From positions 62,001-126,000 of the forward strand of contig CAVRXV010000017.1 in assembly GCA_963725255.1 (NCBI GenBank): DNA of 64,000 bases, in the 5' to 3' direction. The DNA comes from JAIEPX01 sp963725255 (lineage in GTDB: Bacteria; Pseudomonadota; Gammaproteobacteria; JAIEPX01). Below the pieces are notes generated by a model. That model saw only the letters and a list, made by a program, of their open reading frames with translations. It was not told the origin of the DNA and searched no databases. Below, in pieces: positions 46,441 to 55,257 of the stretch. The position numbers were made by a program, and so were the translations under genes. Position 1 is the stretch's first letter. Each line of letters opens with the position of its first letter.

Positions 46441-47658
46441 TTAGAGGCTAGCTGTCTTGATACCCGCCTTCACGCTTGTGTAAGGCTTAGCCCAAGGCTT
46501 CAATTGTTGTAGTTTGGCTGGAAGGTGCGCTATGGCTGCATTGGCCGCTGCTTGGGAAGGATAAGAACCATAGATTAAAACGTAGTTGTCCTTGCCTTTC
46601 AGAGTCGTATGATACACCTTCGCCTTTTGCTGGATCTGGTTGCTTGCAACTAACTTCTGTATAGCCGCTTTAGAGCTAGAACTCAACAATTGCAAAGTAT
46701 AATGACTCGCAGGAGTAGAAAGGATGCTTCGTTCATCGCTGGTAAGCTTAGCATTGCCCTTTGGAGTAGCAATCTTTGCTTCATCAGCATCATCCGAGGC
46801 GCTAGCTACCCGACCTTTAGAAGATTGCTTAGACTGTGCACCAGCCTGAGTCGCTTTTTTGGTCTTTACAGCTTGGCCTTGATCTGTAGCATCGTCAGCC
46901 TGATCCAGATCATCCGCAGCTTCTGTGCTTTCATGCTCAGCAGCACGAGCAGCTGTTTTCGCTCCAGCATGCTTTTTACTGGCTAACAGCTTGTCATGGC
47001 CTTTTTTGTGCAATGCTGCTTGCGTGTGCTTCTTACGCAATTCTGCCAGTTTTTGAGCCTTATGATGCTTATCAGAAGCCGCCGTATGCTGCACTGCTGC
47101 CTTGCCCTTTTTCAATTGAGTAGGAGCATTGTTAGCTTCCTGGGAAGGCTTTGCATTAGCTTTAGCACTTGCTAGCTCAGATTGCGCTTGAGTAGCCTGG
47201 TTCTCTTTATTGAGTACCTGTGGACGGAACTGCTCAGGCTCTGCAGATGCCTGAGGACGTCTGACTTCCTGCCATCGATTGGGTTGTGCCCCATCACGCA
47301 GTGGGGTCGTACGGGCTGATTCATTCCAAGAATTACCACGACGGGCATACTGGGATTGAGTACCCATCATCTTCAAGGCCCGAATCGCCTGCTGATGATT
47401 CTGAGCAGCTGCTTTAGCAATCCAAAAGCGAGCTTGCTGACCATTACGGGTCACATTTTGACCGTAATAATACATATACCCTAAGGCATATTGTGCATCA
47501 GCGTCCCCATCTTGAGCCGCCTCACGCACCTGTTCGTACGTTAAGCCATAGTTTTTAGCTGCAAAACCGTGTCCTCCATGATGAGAGCTATCACGATGAG
47601 CACACCCCGAAATCATTAATACGCCCACCAGGGCTACAACTGGATAAATCAAACGCAT
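46441..47658 (-). CDS. Sel1-repeat and SPOR-domain lipoprotein
   Basis: A 405-aa envelope protein. The signal peptide ends in a lipobox (LMISGC, about residue 19). A Sel1-like repeat pair follows at about residues 40-95 (AQDGDADAQYALGYMYYYGQ and IAKAAAQNHQQAIRALKMM). Then comes a 200-residue Ala/Lys/Gln-rich disordered spacer, and finally a C-terminal SPOR domain at about 315-395 (YTLQLLSSSSKAAIQKLV and YVLIYGSYPSQAAANAAI). SPOR domains bind denuded septal glycan, so a role at division sites or in peptidoglycan binding is likely. The gene has its own terminator and an AAGGAT ribosome site. Its base composition is visibly more GC-rich than the neighbouring accessory genes, mainly because of the Ala-rich spacer. 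Confidence 0.85.
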   Translation of the reverse strand: MRLIYPVVALVGVLMISGCAHRDSSHHGGHGFAAKNYGLTYEQVREAAQDGDADAQYALGYMYYYGQNVTRNGQQARFWIAKAAAQNHQQAIRALKMMGTQSQYARRGNSWNESARTTPLRDGAQPNRWQEVRRPQASAEPEQFRPQVLNKENQATQAQSELASAKANAKPSQEANNAPTQLKKGKAAVQHTAASDKHHKAQKLAELRKKHTQAALHKKGHDKLLASKKHAGAKTAARAAEHESTEAADDLDQADDATDQGQAVKTKKATQAGAQSKQSSKGRVASASDDADEAKIATPKGNAKLTSDERSILSTPASHYTLQLLSSSSKAAIQKLVASNQIQQKAKVYHTTLKGKDNYVLIYGSYPSQAAANAAIAHLPAKLQQLKPWAKPYTSVKAGIKTASL

Positions 47659-47977
47659 GGTTAGATCCTTTTTGATTGAACTAGAAATTTCCTTGCAGTT
47701 ACAGATAATACAAAATTTTAAGCCAAGAGCATAGGGGTATAATCTAAAATTTATGCAAGTTAGAATTTGATAGCACCCCTCCTCTAGCCACCCATACCAT
47801 TGACCCCTGTTGTTTTTATTGATAACATATGGAAATAGTGGTTTAGTTAATATTATCTTAATAAACCATTGATAATATTAAGGGGTTAACCCTATGTAAG
47901 GTACATTACAGTCCTTGGCTAAATAAACCATATCAGATAAGATGCAAACATTATTTTTGTTTTAGAGGAGAGCTGAC
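47659..47977. other. 319-bp intergenic region with inverted repeats
   Basis: No gene is supported here. It holds a perfect 11-bp inverted repeat (TTAATATTATC at 47847-47857, GATAATATTAA at 47871-47881) and, two bases further, the palindrome GGGTTAACCC (47883-47892). A competing GGTTTA/TAAACC pairing (47840-47845 with 47862-47867) overlaps the first. These may be operator or leader structures for the phosphatase-like gene at 47978, whose GAGGAG ribosome site ends the region. Confidence 0.5.
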
Positions 47978-50857
47978 ATGTCATATATGAAATTTGAAGA
48001 AGATACGCCTAAATCATTCGATCTAGGGTCTATTACCAAAGGAATTACCTCTATTATTCAGAGCATAAGATTACGCAGCAATATCGCCTTTAATTATACC
48101 TATGAAAATGATGGACGTGACGTTGTTAATGGTAAAGAGGTAACGGCTGACGGAAGTGAAACAAGCTATAGATTCCATTACCATGGAACAGATAATCGAA
48201 CTCCCTCTTACTCATTTGAGAAAAGTTATTTCCATTCAATCATCACTTTTATCGGACTCCCGTCTCGAAATGGAGACTCTGGATTTACATGGTTACAATT
48301 GGGTCGCAATCTCATCGGCGGCTGGAATCCGCTTCCACGAAAGGGAAATGGCGATCTCGATTGGGCTAACTTCAATTCAAAAAACTGGTTGAATATTCTT
48401 GGATCAATATTTCTCATTAAAACAATTCTGATTCCAGTCATTAAATTAACAACGTGGCCATTTAAATGGGCAATTAATTTTTTAAAATTCGGCACCGAAG
48501 ATCTTCCTCTTACACTAAAAGGTGTATCTGAAGATTTATCGAATTACATGTATAAATCATGTTCATCAGTATGGAACGCAAAACAAGAGCCCTTTGACTT
48601 ACGACATCCAGCATTTTTCGGTTTTGTAAAATTAGCTAAGCTTGCAATTTTTGGAAGTTTATTTCTCGGCTCCTATTTATCGAATTGGGCATTCAGTATT
48701 GTGCATAAATTCGGTATGGCTTTGACTTCACCCGATAAATCTCGCCGTTATTGGTTTAAACAAGGTCTAATTCTTTCTCAAACTACAGTTCTTGGGTACA
48801 TACCAGGTTCATCCTACATCCTTCCCTATATACTCTCAGGCCTCAGCATAGCATTCAGTACCTTAGCCTGGGCAGTGACATTCCCTCTGGCAGTCAGTGC
48901 TGTTACCACATTTTTCCCTGCCGTACTTCCTGTTGTGACTTCACTAACTAAATTACCATTCATTGCTGCATCGCTCAGCATGATCAATGGAACAGTAATC
49001 TACGTTAGCACTATGATTGTTGGAATATTTGCACCTGCGTTGGTAGCTATTAATGTCATTGCAACTAGTGTCGGTATACAAATTACAGCAACCTCTCTTG
49101 CTATCGGATTTACTCTCGGTGCAGTTGCTGCATTTTCATCGATCGTACTCACTTATATTGCCGACAAAACCTCTAACATGTGGGCAATATTTAAAGGTAC
49201 TGATACATTTGAGATACAGAAAGATGAAATAGAACTAGCGCGTGTGAATACTACTAACATAGACAGGGTTATTCAAGAAGTAAAACAGGGTCTTAATACT
49301 TTTGATAATGATTTTATTGACGCAGTGATTAAAGTAATTTTTCATCCAAAGTACTCATTGAAATTAGAAGATAGTTGTAATCTTGCAGCAGAAGCTATTC
49401 GTAAGTTTCTAAACTCGAAACCACTAAATGAACATACAATGTTCGCTGCCGCTATCGAACAAAAAATTTATAGTCATCATAACAAGCCTGATTTTAAAAA
49501 TAATCTCAAAGTCCTAGAAAAACAATTAAAAATCAAATTTAATCTACCCCATGACAGCCCATCAAATTGGAAAGATATTATACATGGCGCGAACTATACA
49601 AAGGTGATAGGTGCTCGCGCTACAGAATTACAGGTTAATTTTGATAGTCAGGCTCCAATCGACACTAAAAGTAGGCAGCAAGAGTCTGCCGTTGATAACT
49701 CTAATGACCCTGCTTCTCGTGTAGCAGCAGCAACCACAGGCACAACATTTTTCACCAATTCACAACAAGTATTAGCTCGCAGTGAAAAATCTGCGTTAAA
49801 TTCAAATCTAAGCGTGACACATGTCATGGACTCTTGTTTGATTGCTCACAAATCTTATGGGTATAATGCATCTCGTAGAATTTATCTGGCAATAGCCGAT
49901 GGTTTAGGTGGCCATACTGGAGATAAAGCTGAAGATACGAGAATCTCTCGAGCTTCGTATTTCGGATGTAAACATGCCATTCGATTGTGTTCAACATATG
50001 ATGATGCCGATACACTTAAGGCCAATTTAAAAACAATTATTAAAAATGTTGGTGATGAGATATTACTCAAAAACAAAGGACAACGTGAATCAACTTCATT
50101 AACCTGTGCCACTGTTTTCCCCGTATCTGAGGGGTGGGGTCGATCACAACGAGTGATTGGTGCGAATATTGGCGATAGCATGCTCGTGGCATGGAATCCT
50201 AAAACTAACACTGTCAGTACATTATTGCCTGGACGTCACTTGGTTCAAAATATTGGACAAGGTCCTGCACACTTACCCGCGAATTACAATCTCGAGACAG
50301 ATCTTGATATGGTCGATGTCACTCTAGAGCAGGGTACTGTATTGATTCCATTTACGGATGGGATGCTTGGATCTTTCAATACAATTACTAAGCAAGAAAC
50401 AAGAAACGGTATAGATTATAATGTGTACGAAATAGATCCTAAATGGATTGTACCTATATTAAGTGGGCTAGCTCCTAATGCATCAGCCAAAGAAATTGTG
50501 GCTACATTGATGCAACATGTAATGGCACAAGCAGAAAGTGATCGTCGTACTCTCAATCAAGAAGCTGAAACTGCAAAAACTGATCTGGCACAGGTCGAAA
50601 AAGTACAGAAGCTTGCCCGCGAAGCAATTTCTGGGAACAGGAGACAAATAGACGTACAATTTCAAGCATTTTTTGAAATGAAACAGAATGGAGCAATGAC
50701 TGAGGAAGAATATCAGCCCTTGAAAGCTCGCCTACAAGAACAAAAAGAAGCGTTGAAAAGGCAAGAAGATGTTTTAAATGCTCAGATATCAGAGCTTGAT
50801 TACAAGACTCAAATTAGATCAGGTGATGACATCGCTGTGATGGCTGTTCGCCTCTAA
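47978..50857 (+). CDS. Membrane-anchored PP2C (PPM)-type phosphatase-like protein, paralogue A
   Basis: A 959-aa protein. Residues about 1-145 are soluble and include the paralogue-shared GRNLIGGWNPLPR. Several hydrophobic segments follow between about 140 and 400. From about 590 to the end lies a PPM fold: ADGLGGHTGD near 640, NIGDSMLVAWN near 731, IPFTDGMLGSFN near 791 and SGDDIAVMAVRL at the very end. These carry the three aspartates expected for the dimetal centre of PP2C phosphatases, so activity is plausible. A coiled-coil insertion of about 95 residues (about 850-945, Glu/Gln/Lys-rich) sits just before the last motif. No signal peptide is evident. Substrate is unknown; the partner is the adjacent paralogue B. 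Confidence 0.8.
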   Translation: MSYMKFEEDTPKSFDLGSITKGITSIIQSIRLRSNIAFNYTYENDGRDVVNGKEVTADGSETSYRFHYHGTDNRTPSYSFEKSYFHSIITFIGLPSRNGDSGFTWLQLGRNLIGGWNPLPRKGNGDLDWANFNSKNWLNILGSIFLIKTILIPVIKLTTWPFKWAINFLKFGTEDLPLTLKGVSEDLSNYMYKSCSSVWNAKQEPFDLRHPAFFGFVKLAKLAIFGSLFLGSYLSNWAFSIVHKFGMALTSPDKSRRYWFKQGLILSQTTVLGYIPGSSYILPYILSGLSIAFSTLAWAVTFPLAVSAVTTFFPAVLPVVTSLTKLPFIAASLSMINGTVIYVSTMIVGIFAPALVAINVIATSVGIQITATSLAIGFTLGAVAAFSSIVLTYIADKTSNMWAIFKGTDTFEIQKDEIELARVNTTNIDRVIQEVKQGLNTFDNDFIDAVIKVIFHPKYSLKLEDSCNLAAEAIRKFLNSKPLNEHTMFAAAIEQKIYSHHNKPDFKNNLKVLEKQLKIKFNLPHDSPSNWKDIIHGANYTKVIGARATELQVNFDSQAPIDTKSRQQESAVDNSNDPASRVAAATTGTTFFTNSQQVLARSEKSALNSNLSVTHVMDSCLIAHKSYGYNASRRIYLAIADGLGGHTGDKAEDTRISRASYFGCKHAIRLCSTYDDADTLKANLKTIIKNVGDEILLKNKGQRESTSLTCATVFPVSEGWGRSQRVIGANIGDSMLVAWNPKTNTVSTLLPGRHLVQNIGQGPAHLPANYNLETDLDMVDVTLEQGTVLIPFTDGMLGSFNTITKQETRNGIDYNVYEIDPKWIVPILSGLAPNASAKEIVATLMQHVMAQAESDRRTLNQEAETAKTDLAQVEKVQKLAREAISGNRRQIDVQFQAFFEMKQNGAMTEEEYQPLKARLQEQKEALKRQEDVLNAQISELDYKTQIRSGDDIAVMAVRL

Positions 50858-50968
50858 TAGTAAAAATAGTTATGCTGAAAATTAGGCTGTGAATCGCTAC
50901 GCACCTTGATTTATACTATATAATCTGGTAAAACAAAAAAATTATAGGGTAATTAAGGGGGTGCTCGT

Positions 50969-53503
50969 ATGAGTAACGCTAAAGATGAAATATCCAATCT
51001 AGATTATCTTATAGAAAGAATAAAAGTTCATAGTACCATCGCATTCAATTTTACTTATGAGCATGATGGGCGTGACAGTGTATATCACGATGAAGTCACT
51101 GCAGACGGAAGCACTAATGAATTTTTCCAAAATTCCAGACCTAAAAGTATTTTTCATGCATTAATTACATTTTTAGGGCTGCCATCGAGAATTGGGGACG
51201 ATGACTTCTCATGGTTACAATTTGGTCGCAATCTTATAGGTGGTTGGAATCCGCTGCCACGAGACAGAGAAGATTATTTTATTGGGGGCGATTTTAATTT
51301 AAAAAATTGGTTGAATATTCTTGGTAGTATTTTTCTCATCAAATCAATTTTAATTCCCGTTTTTAAAATATTGACGTTTCCAGTGAAATTTTTGCTTAAT
51401 ATTCTAAAATTAGGCACTGAATTTTTCCCTAAACTATTTAGTGAATTATTCCATGAGACTTCGACATACTTTTACCATGCAGCTTCTGCCTTCGATAAAA
51501 CGGGTGCTTCCTTCGGTATTAAAGAAATGGTACTGTTAGCCATATCACTTATTATTTTTTTGCTCGGTTTTTCATTTAACATCGTTCATAAACTAGGCAT
51601 GGTCTTAACTTCGCCCGATAAATCTCGCCGTTATTGGTATAAAAATGGTGATCACTTATCTGATGTAACACTTTTAGATTTTATTCCGCACTCAAATGTT
51701 ATCTTTCCATTGATACTATCTCTCCTTAGTATCACCGTAAGTATTCTAGTCTGGGCCGTCACATTTCCTCTTGCTGTAAGCGCTCTTACTACATTTTTCC
51801 CCGTGATCATTCCATTAGTAACTGCGTTAGCTAAATTATCATACATTGCAACAACGCTCACAATAATCAGTGGAAAAATTATCACAGTTAGCACTCTAAT
51901 TGCGGGTATTTTTTCACCTGCAATTTTTGCAATGACTACAGTTGCTACAGCAGTGGGTATTCACATCACAGCAACTTCTCTTGCGGTAGGATTTACATTG
52001 GGTGCAATAGCTGCACCCATAGCAATAGCTCTCACTTATGCACTCGATAAAGCTTCAAATTGGTGGGCAACATTTAAAGGTGCTGATGCCTATCAGCCCC
52101 TCACAGATCTAATTGAATCAATCAGGGTAACGCGGAATAATCCTACTTATACTGCTGAGGATATGGCTAAATTTTCGCCTACTCTAATTGATGAACTTTT
52201 TAATATTCATTCACCTCAATATGATGCTAATGTCTGTTCTAAAATAGCAGAGTATTTGTACTATTGCTTATTTAGAAGTGGCCGATTTTCTGTGGGTGAT
52301 AATGGTGAAGATCGTATACAATTCGCCAAAACTCTTGAAAATCACATCTATCAGCACCGTGATAAATCGATTTTTAAAGAGAGGCTTTCTGAATTTAGCC
52401 AACAAATGGTCCGACTAAGAAAAAACGATACACTTAGAGAAAAAATACCCAATGAGGCTACACCTAATTGGAAAGATATAATTTATTCTGCACGATATAC
52501 TCGACTTATTAGCACTCGCAGTACTCAATTACACGTAAATATTGATAGCACATTACCAATTGACTTTGCTAGCAGGCAAAAACAATCAACCACTGTCAAT
52601 ATTTCTTCAACTGATTCACCTGCTTCAAATGTTGCAACGAGAGTTGGCACAACATTTTTTACTAACTCTCAAAATGTTTTAGCTCGCTACGATAAATCAA
52701 CAATAGATCCAAATCTGAGCATTGTACCTATTTCGAATTCATGTTTCGCAGCTTATCATTCTGTGAATCAACAAACTGGACGGATCCATTTGGCAATGGC
52801 TGATGGTTTAGGTGGCAATACTGGAAATAAAAATGATGATGCTAGAATTTCCCGAGCCTCTTATTTTGGATGTAAACATGCTATACGATTATGTTCTCGT
52901 CATTACGATCCTAGTGAGCTAAAGGAAAATTTTGAAAAAATTATTCAACATGTGATTGAAGAAATTAAGATTAAAAATAGAGGTATTTATAAATCGATAT
53001 CATTAATCTGTGCTAGTGTATATAAAGGGCCAGGCGATAATGTACTTGAGGTAGCTGGTGTTAATATTAGTGAAAATCTGTTAGTAGCCTGGAATCCTAA
53101 TACAAAAACAGTCGAAACAATATTACCAAGACTCAAGTTAGTATCTGATAATCCCAATACCGATACTGAATGTAACATTGTCCATAAAGCATTAACACAT
53201 GGCACTGTTTTGATACCTTTTTCTAACGACATGCTTGGAATATTCAACACAATTACTAGGGAAGAAGAGAGAAACGGAAAAAAATATTATGTGTCTGAGA
53301 TAAATCCTAATTGGATTATACCCATATTAAGACCGTTGCCAGCTAATGCATCATCTAAGGATATAGTACAAACATTAATGCAACATGTTATGGCGCAAGC
53401 TGAAACAGACCGTAAAGCTCTCATAAACCAATCAAATATTATTCCAGATAATGCGATTTCATACGGTGGTGACGCAAGCGTGATGGCTCTTCGTCTCCAA
53501 TAG
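50969..53503 (+). CDS. Membrane-anchored PP2C-like protein, paralogue B, probable pseudophosphatase
   Basis: This 844-aa paralogue of the preceding gene has the same layout, with matching GRNLIGGWNPLPR, LTSPDKSRRYWYKNG and hydrophobic region (about 140-370). The PPM domain (about 560-844) keeps ADGLGGN near 610. The NIGDS motif, however, is NISEN, the TDGM motif is SNDM, and the final GDDIAVM is GGDASVM. Two of three metal-binding aspartates are therefore replaced and catalysis is unlikely. The coiled-coil insertion of paralogue A is also missing. Its ribosome site is AAGGGGG, 112 bp after paralogue A, and a TATAAT lies at 50919-50924. Its last 65 bases overlap the end of the convergent MFS gene. 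Confidence 0.78.
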   Translation: MSNAKDEISNLDYLIERIKVHSTIAFNFTYEHDGRDSVYHDEVTADGSTNEFFQNSRPKSIFHALITFLGLPSRIGDDDFSWLQFGRNLIGGWNPLPRDREDYFIGGDFNLKNWLNILGSIFLIKSILIPVFKILTFPVKFLLNILKLGTEFFPKLFSELFHETSTYFYHAASAFDKTGASFGIKEMVLLAISLIIFLLGFSFNIVHKLGMVLTSPDKSRRYWYKNGDHLSDVTLLDFIPHSNVIFPLILSLLSITVSILVWAVTFPLAVSALTTFFPVIIPLVTALAKLSYIATTLTIISGKIITVSTLIAGIFSPAIFAMTTVATAVGIHITATSLAVGFTLGAIAAPIAIALTYALDKASNWWATFKGADAYQPLTDLIESIRVTRNNPTYTAEDMAKFSPTLIDELFNIHSPQYDANVCSKIAEYLYYCLFRSGRFSVGDNGEDRIQFAKTLENHIYQHRDKSIFKERLSEFSQQMVRLRKNDTLREKIPNEATPNWKDIIYSARYTRLISTRSTQLHVNIDSTLPIDFASRQKQSTTVNISSTDSPASNVATRVGTTFFTNSQNVLARYDKSTIDPNLSIVPISNSCFAAYHSVNQQTGRIHLAMADGLGGNTGNKNDDARISRASYFGCKHAIRLCSRHYDPSELKENFEKIIQHVIEEIKIKNRGIYKSISLICASVYKGPGDNVLEVAGVNISENLLVAWNPNTKTVETILPRLKLVSDNPNTDTECNIVHKALTHGTVLIPFSNDMLGIFNTITREEERNGKKYYVSEINPNWIIPILRPLPANASSKDIVQTLMQHVMAQAETDRKALINQSNIIPDNAISYGGDASVMALRLQ

Positions 53504-54794
53504 AAGTAAGAGTATACTGGGGTTTGCAGTATGTTTCGCGAATGAGAAATTGCCCTGCAATATAACTCATGAAAAAACACACGGGCACAACGAGTAGTGC
53601 AATACTGTAATTCTCTACAGAATAAACCGGTACATTATTGACTATATCTCCCGTCCAATTTAAACGTAAAAGATATCCGACCAAGGGTTGGAATAATGCG
53701 CCTCCGGCTACCACAGCCATATTATTGACACCAATTGCAGTTGCGGTAACTTCTGGTCGATTGATATCACGCACCACTGCGAAACTTAAAATTTGACCAG
53801 CCGTTGCTACACCGAATGCAAATAACACAACAAAAGTCATCGCAAAAGGTAATCTAGGAACATAAAGTATCAACACCGATGCTATCACCCCAACGATGGC
53901 ACAAAAATTCAATAAACTTCGACGACGACCTAATCGATCGGAATACCAGCCAACGATCGGACTGGCAATTCCCAGCCCAATCCACACCATCGCCATGGCT
54001 TCACTCGCGAGCGTATTGCTCACATTGTAACGAGCCATTAAATACGGAACTCCCCATAAGGAAGCAAAAGCCGTGATCGGCGCCCAGCATGCGAAGGCAT
54101 AAAGCCCCAACCACCAGGTTTGAAGATTACCTAAGACAGACTGAACACTTCGTAATACACCATATTCTTTGGATTTTTGGCTAGAATGATGAGTACCTTC
54201 AGGTTTGTGATGGACGATAAACAAGATACACAGCGCTAATAAGCCGCCCGCAAATGCAAGCCAAGTGATCGTAGGTCTCCAGCCATACTGGTTGACGGCG
54301 GACGCTAACGGCGCCTCACCACCCATGGCTCCCATGGCCGCTAAAAATTGAGCGATACCGACGAGAAAAGCGAAATATTTAAGGGGAAACCAGCGCGTGG
54401 CGACAACTAATACACCAATAAATGCGAAAGCCGAGCCAAGCCCCATAAAAAAGCGACCCAGACTTGCGTACATGACGGAATCTGCCATCCCAAAAAACGT
54501 CGCACCCGCCGCACATACCAGTAATGAGATTGTAGTGAGCCATCGGGTACTAAAACGGTCAAATAGCAAACCAGCGGGAATTTGCATTAGGGTATAAGAG
54601 TAAAAATAAAAGCCAGAAATGATTCCCAGGCCAGCGGCGTCCACGGAAAGATCTCGCATTAACTGAGCGGTCATCACACTAGGGGATACTTGCAGCGCCA
54701 TCTCATAACATAAAAAAGCCGCCGCCAATGAATAAACGATAATTGCCCGCCATGATAATGGCACGGATTGCTTCTCTTTGAGTTCCGCAGTCAT
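53439..54794 (-). CDS. MFS transporter
   Basis: Twelve-helix secondary transporter of the major facilitator superfamily. The ATG at 54794, six bases after GGGGAA, gives 451 aa starting MTAELKEKQSVPLSW; the open frame extends further without a ribosome site. The MFS loop 2-3 signature appears as GLLFDRFSTRWLTTISLLVC, and a second one between helices 8 and 9 as GWYSDRLGRRRSLLNF. The family is common in Legionella and Coxiella, where substrates include amino acids and siderophores; the substrate here cannot be told. The C-terminus overlaps the PP2C paralogue B coding end by 65 bp on the opposite strand. Confidence 0.88.
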   Translation of the reverse strand: MTAELKEKQSVPLSWRAIIVYSLAAAFLCYEMALQVSPSVMTAQLMRDLSVDAAGLGIISGFYFYSYTLMQIPAGLLFDRFSTRWLTTISLLVCAAGATFFGMADSVMYASLGRFFMGLGSAFAFIGVLVVATRWFPLKYFAFLVGIAQFLAAMGAMGGEAPLASAVNQYGWRPTITWLAFAGGLLALCILFIVHHKPEGTHHSSQKSKEYGVLRSVQSVLGNLQTWWLGLYAFACWAPITAFASLWGVPYLMARYNVSNTLASEAMAMVWIGLGIASPIVGWYSDRLGRRRSLLNFCAIVGVIASVLILYVPRLPFAMTFVVLFAFGVATAGQILSFAVVRDINRPEVTATAIGVNNMAVVAGGALFQPLVGYLLRLNWTGDIVNNVPVYSVENYSIALLVVPVCFFMSYIAGQFLIRETYCKPQYTLTSIGDEEPSRLRHHRMKSHYLE

Positions 54795-54874
54795 CAATAT
54801 TCCCCATTGGTTTATAGGGAATCGATCATCGCATAAAACCAGACCCCTCACAACTGAAGGTGCGATCTTCTAAA

Positions 54875-55036
54875 TTAGATTTTACGTTCGTATGAAAGCA
54901 GAGTGTGGTGAGAGTGGGTGTCTTGACCAAAAGCAACTTGAAGATTATGAACAGCGGTTGTGACAGCAGAGACGCCTGAACTTAAAACAAAACCGAAAAA
55001 TGCGAAAATGATTAAACTGGTAAATACTCTGCTCAT
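54875..55036 (-). CDS. Small membrane or secreted peptide (53 aa)
   Basis: The ATG at 55036 has a strong AAGGAGG site eight bases upstream. The peptide starts MSRVFTSLIIFAFFGFVL and is then Ser/Thr/His-rich, ending LLSYERKI. The hydrophobic stretch could be a signal peptide, with a possible cleavage after GVSA, or a single membrane anchor. I know no family. It stands alone between the MFS gene and rseP. Confidence 0.6.
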   Translation of the reverse strand: MSRVFTSLIIFAFFGFVLSSGVSAVTTAVHNLQVAFGQDTHSHHTLLSYERKI

Positions 55037-55159
55037 AACATGATCCTCCTTGATTCGTTGAGCGGACAACATGCTTTCACTCTGATGAGACTCCCTGTCC
55101 CAATCATTAAGCGAACACCCGAACTTAAACTATAGTAGAGATCTGGAAAATTGCAAACC

Positions 55160-55252
55160 GGGGAAGGTGTCAGGTCTCAAATTGACGAATTAGGGTAAAG
55201 AGCGATACGCTCTTTACCCTAATTCGTCAATTTGAGACCTGACACCTTCCCC
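55160..55252. repeat. Perfect palindrome with 45-bp arms, GTGTCAG-type
   Basis: Left arm 55160-55204 and right arm 55208-55252 are exact reverse complements around the centre ATA. The arm begins GGGGAAGGTGTCAGG. It lies 5 bp after the rseP stop. No T-run follows on the rseP strand, so a terminator role is uncertain. It shares a GTCAG core with the palindromes at 43309 and 58193. Confidence 0.92.
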
Positions 55253-55257
55253 ATCAT

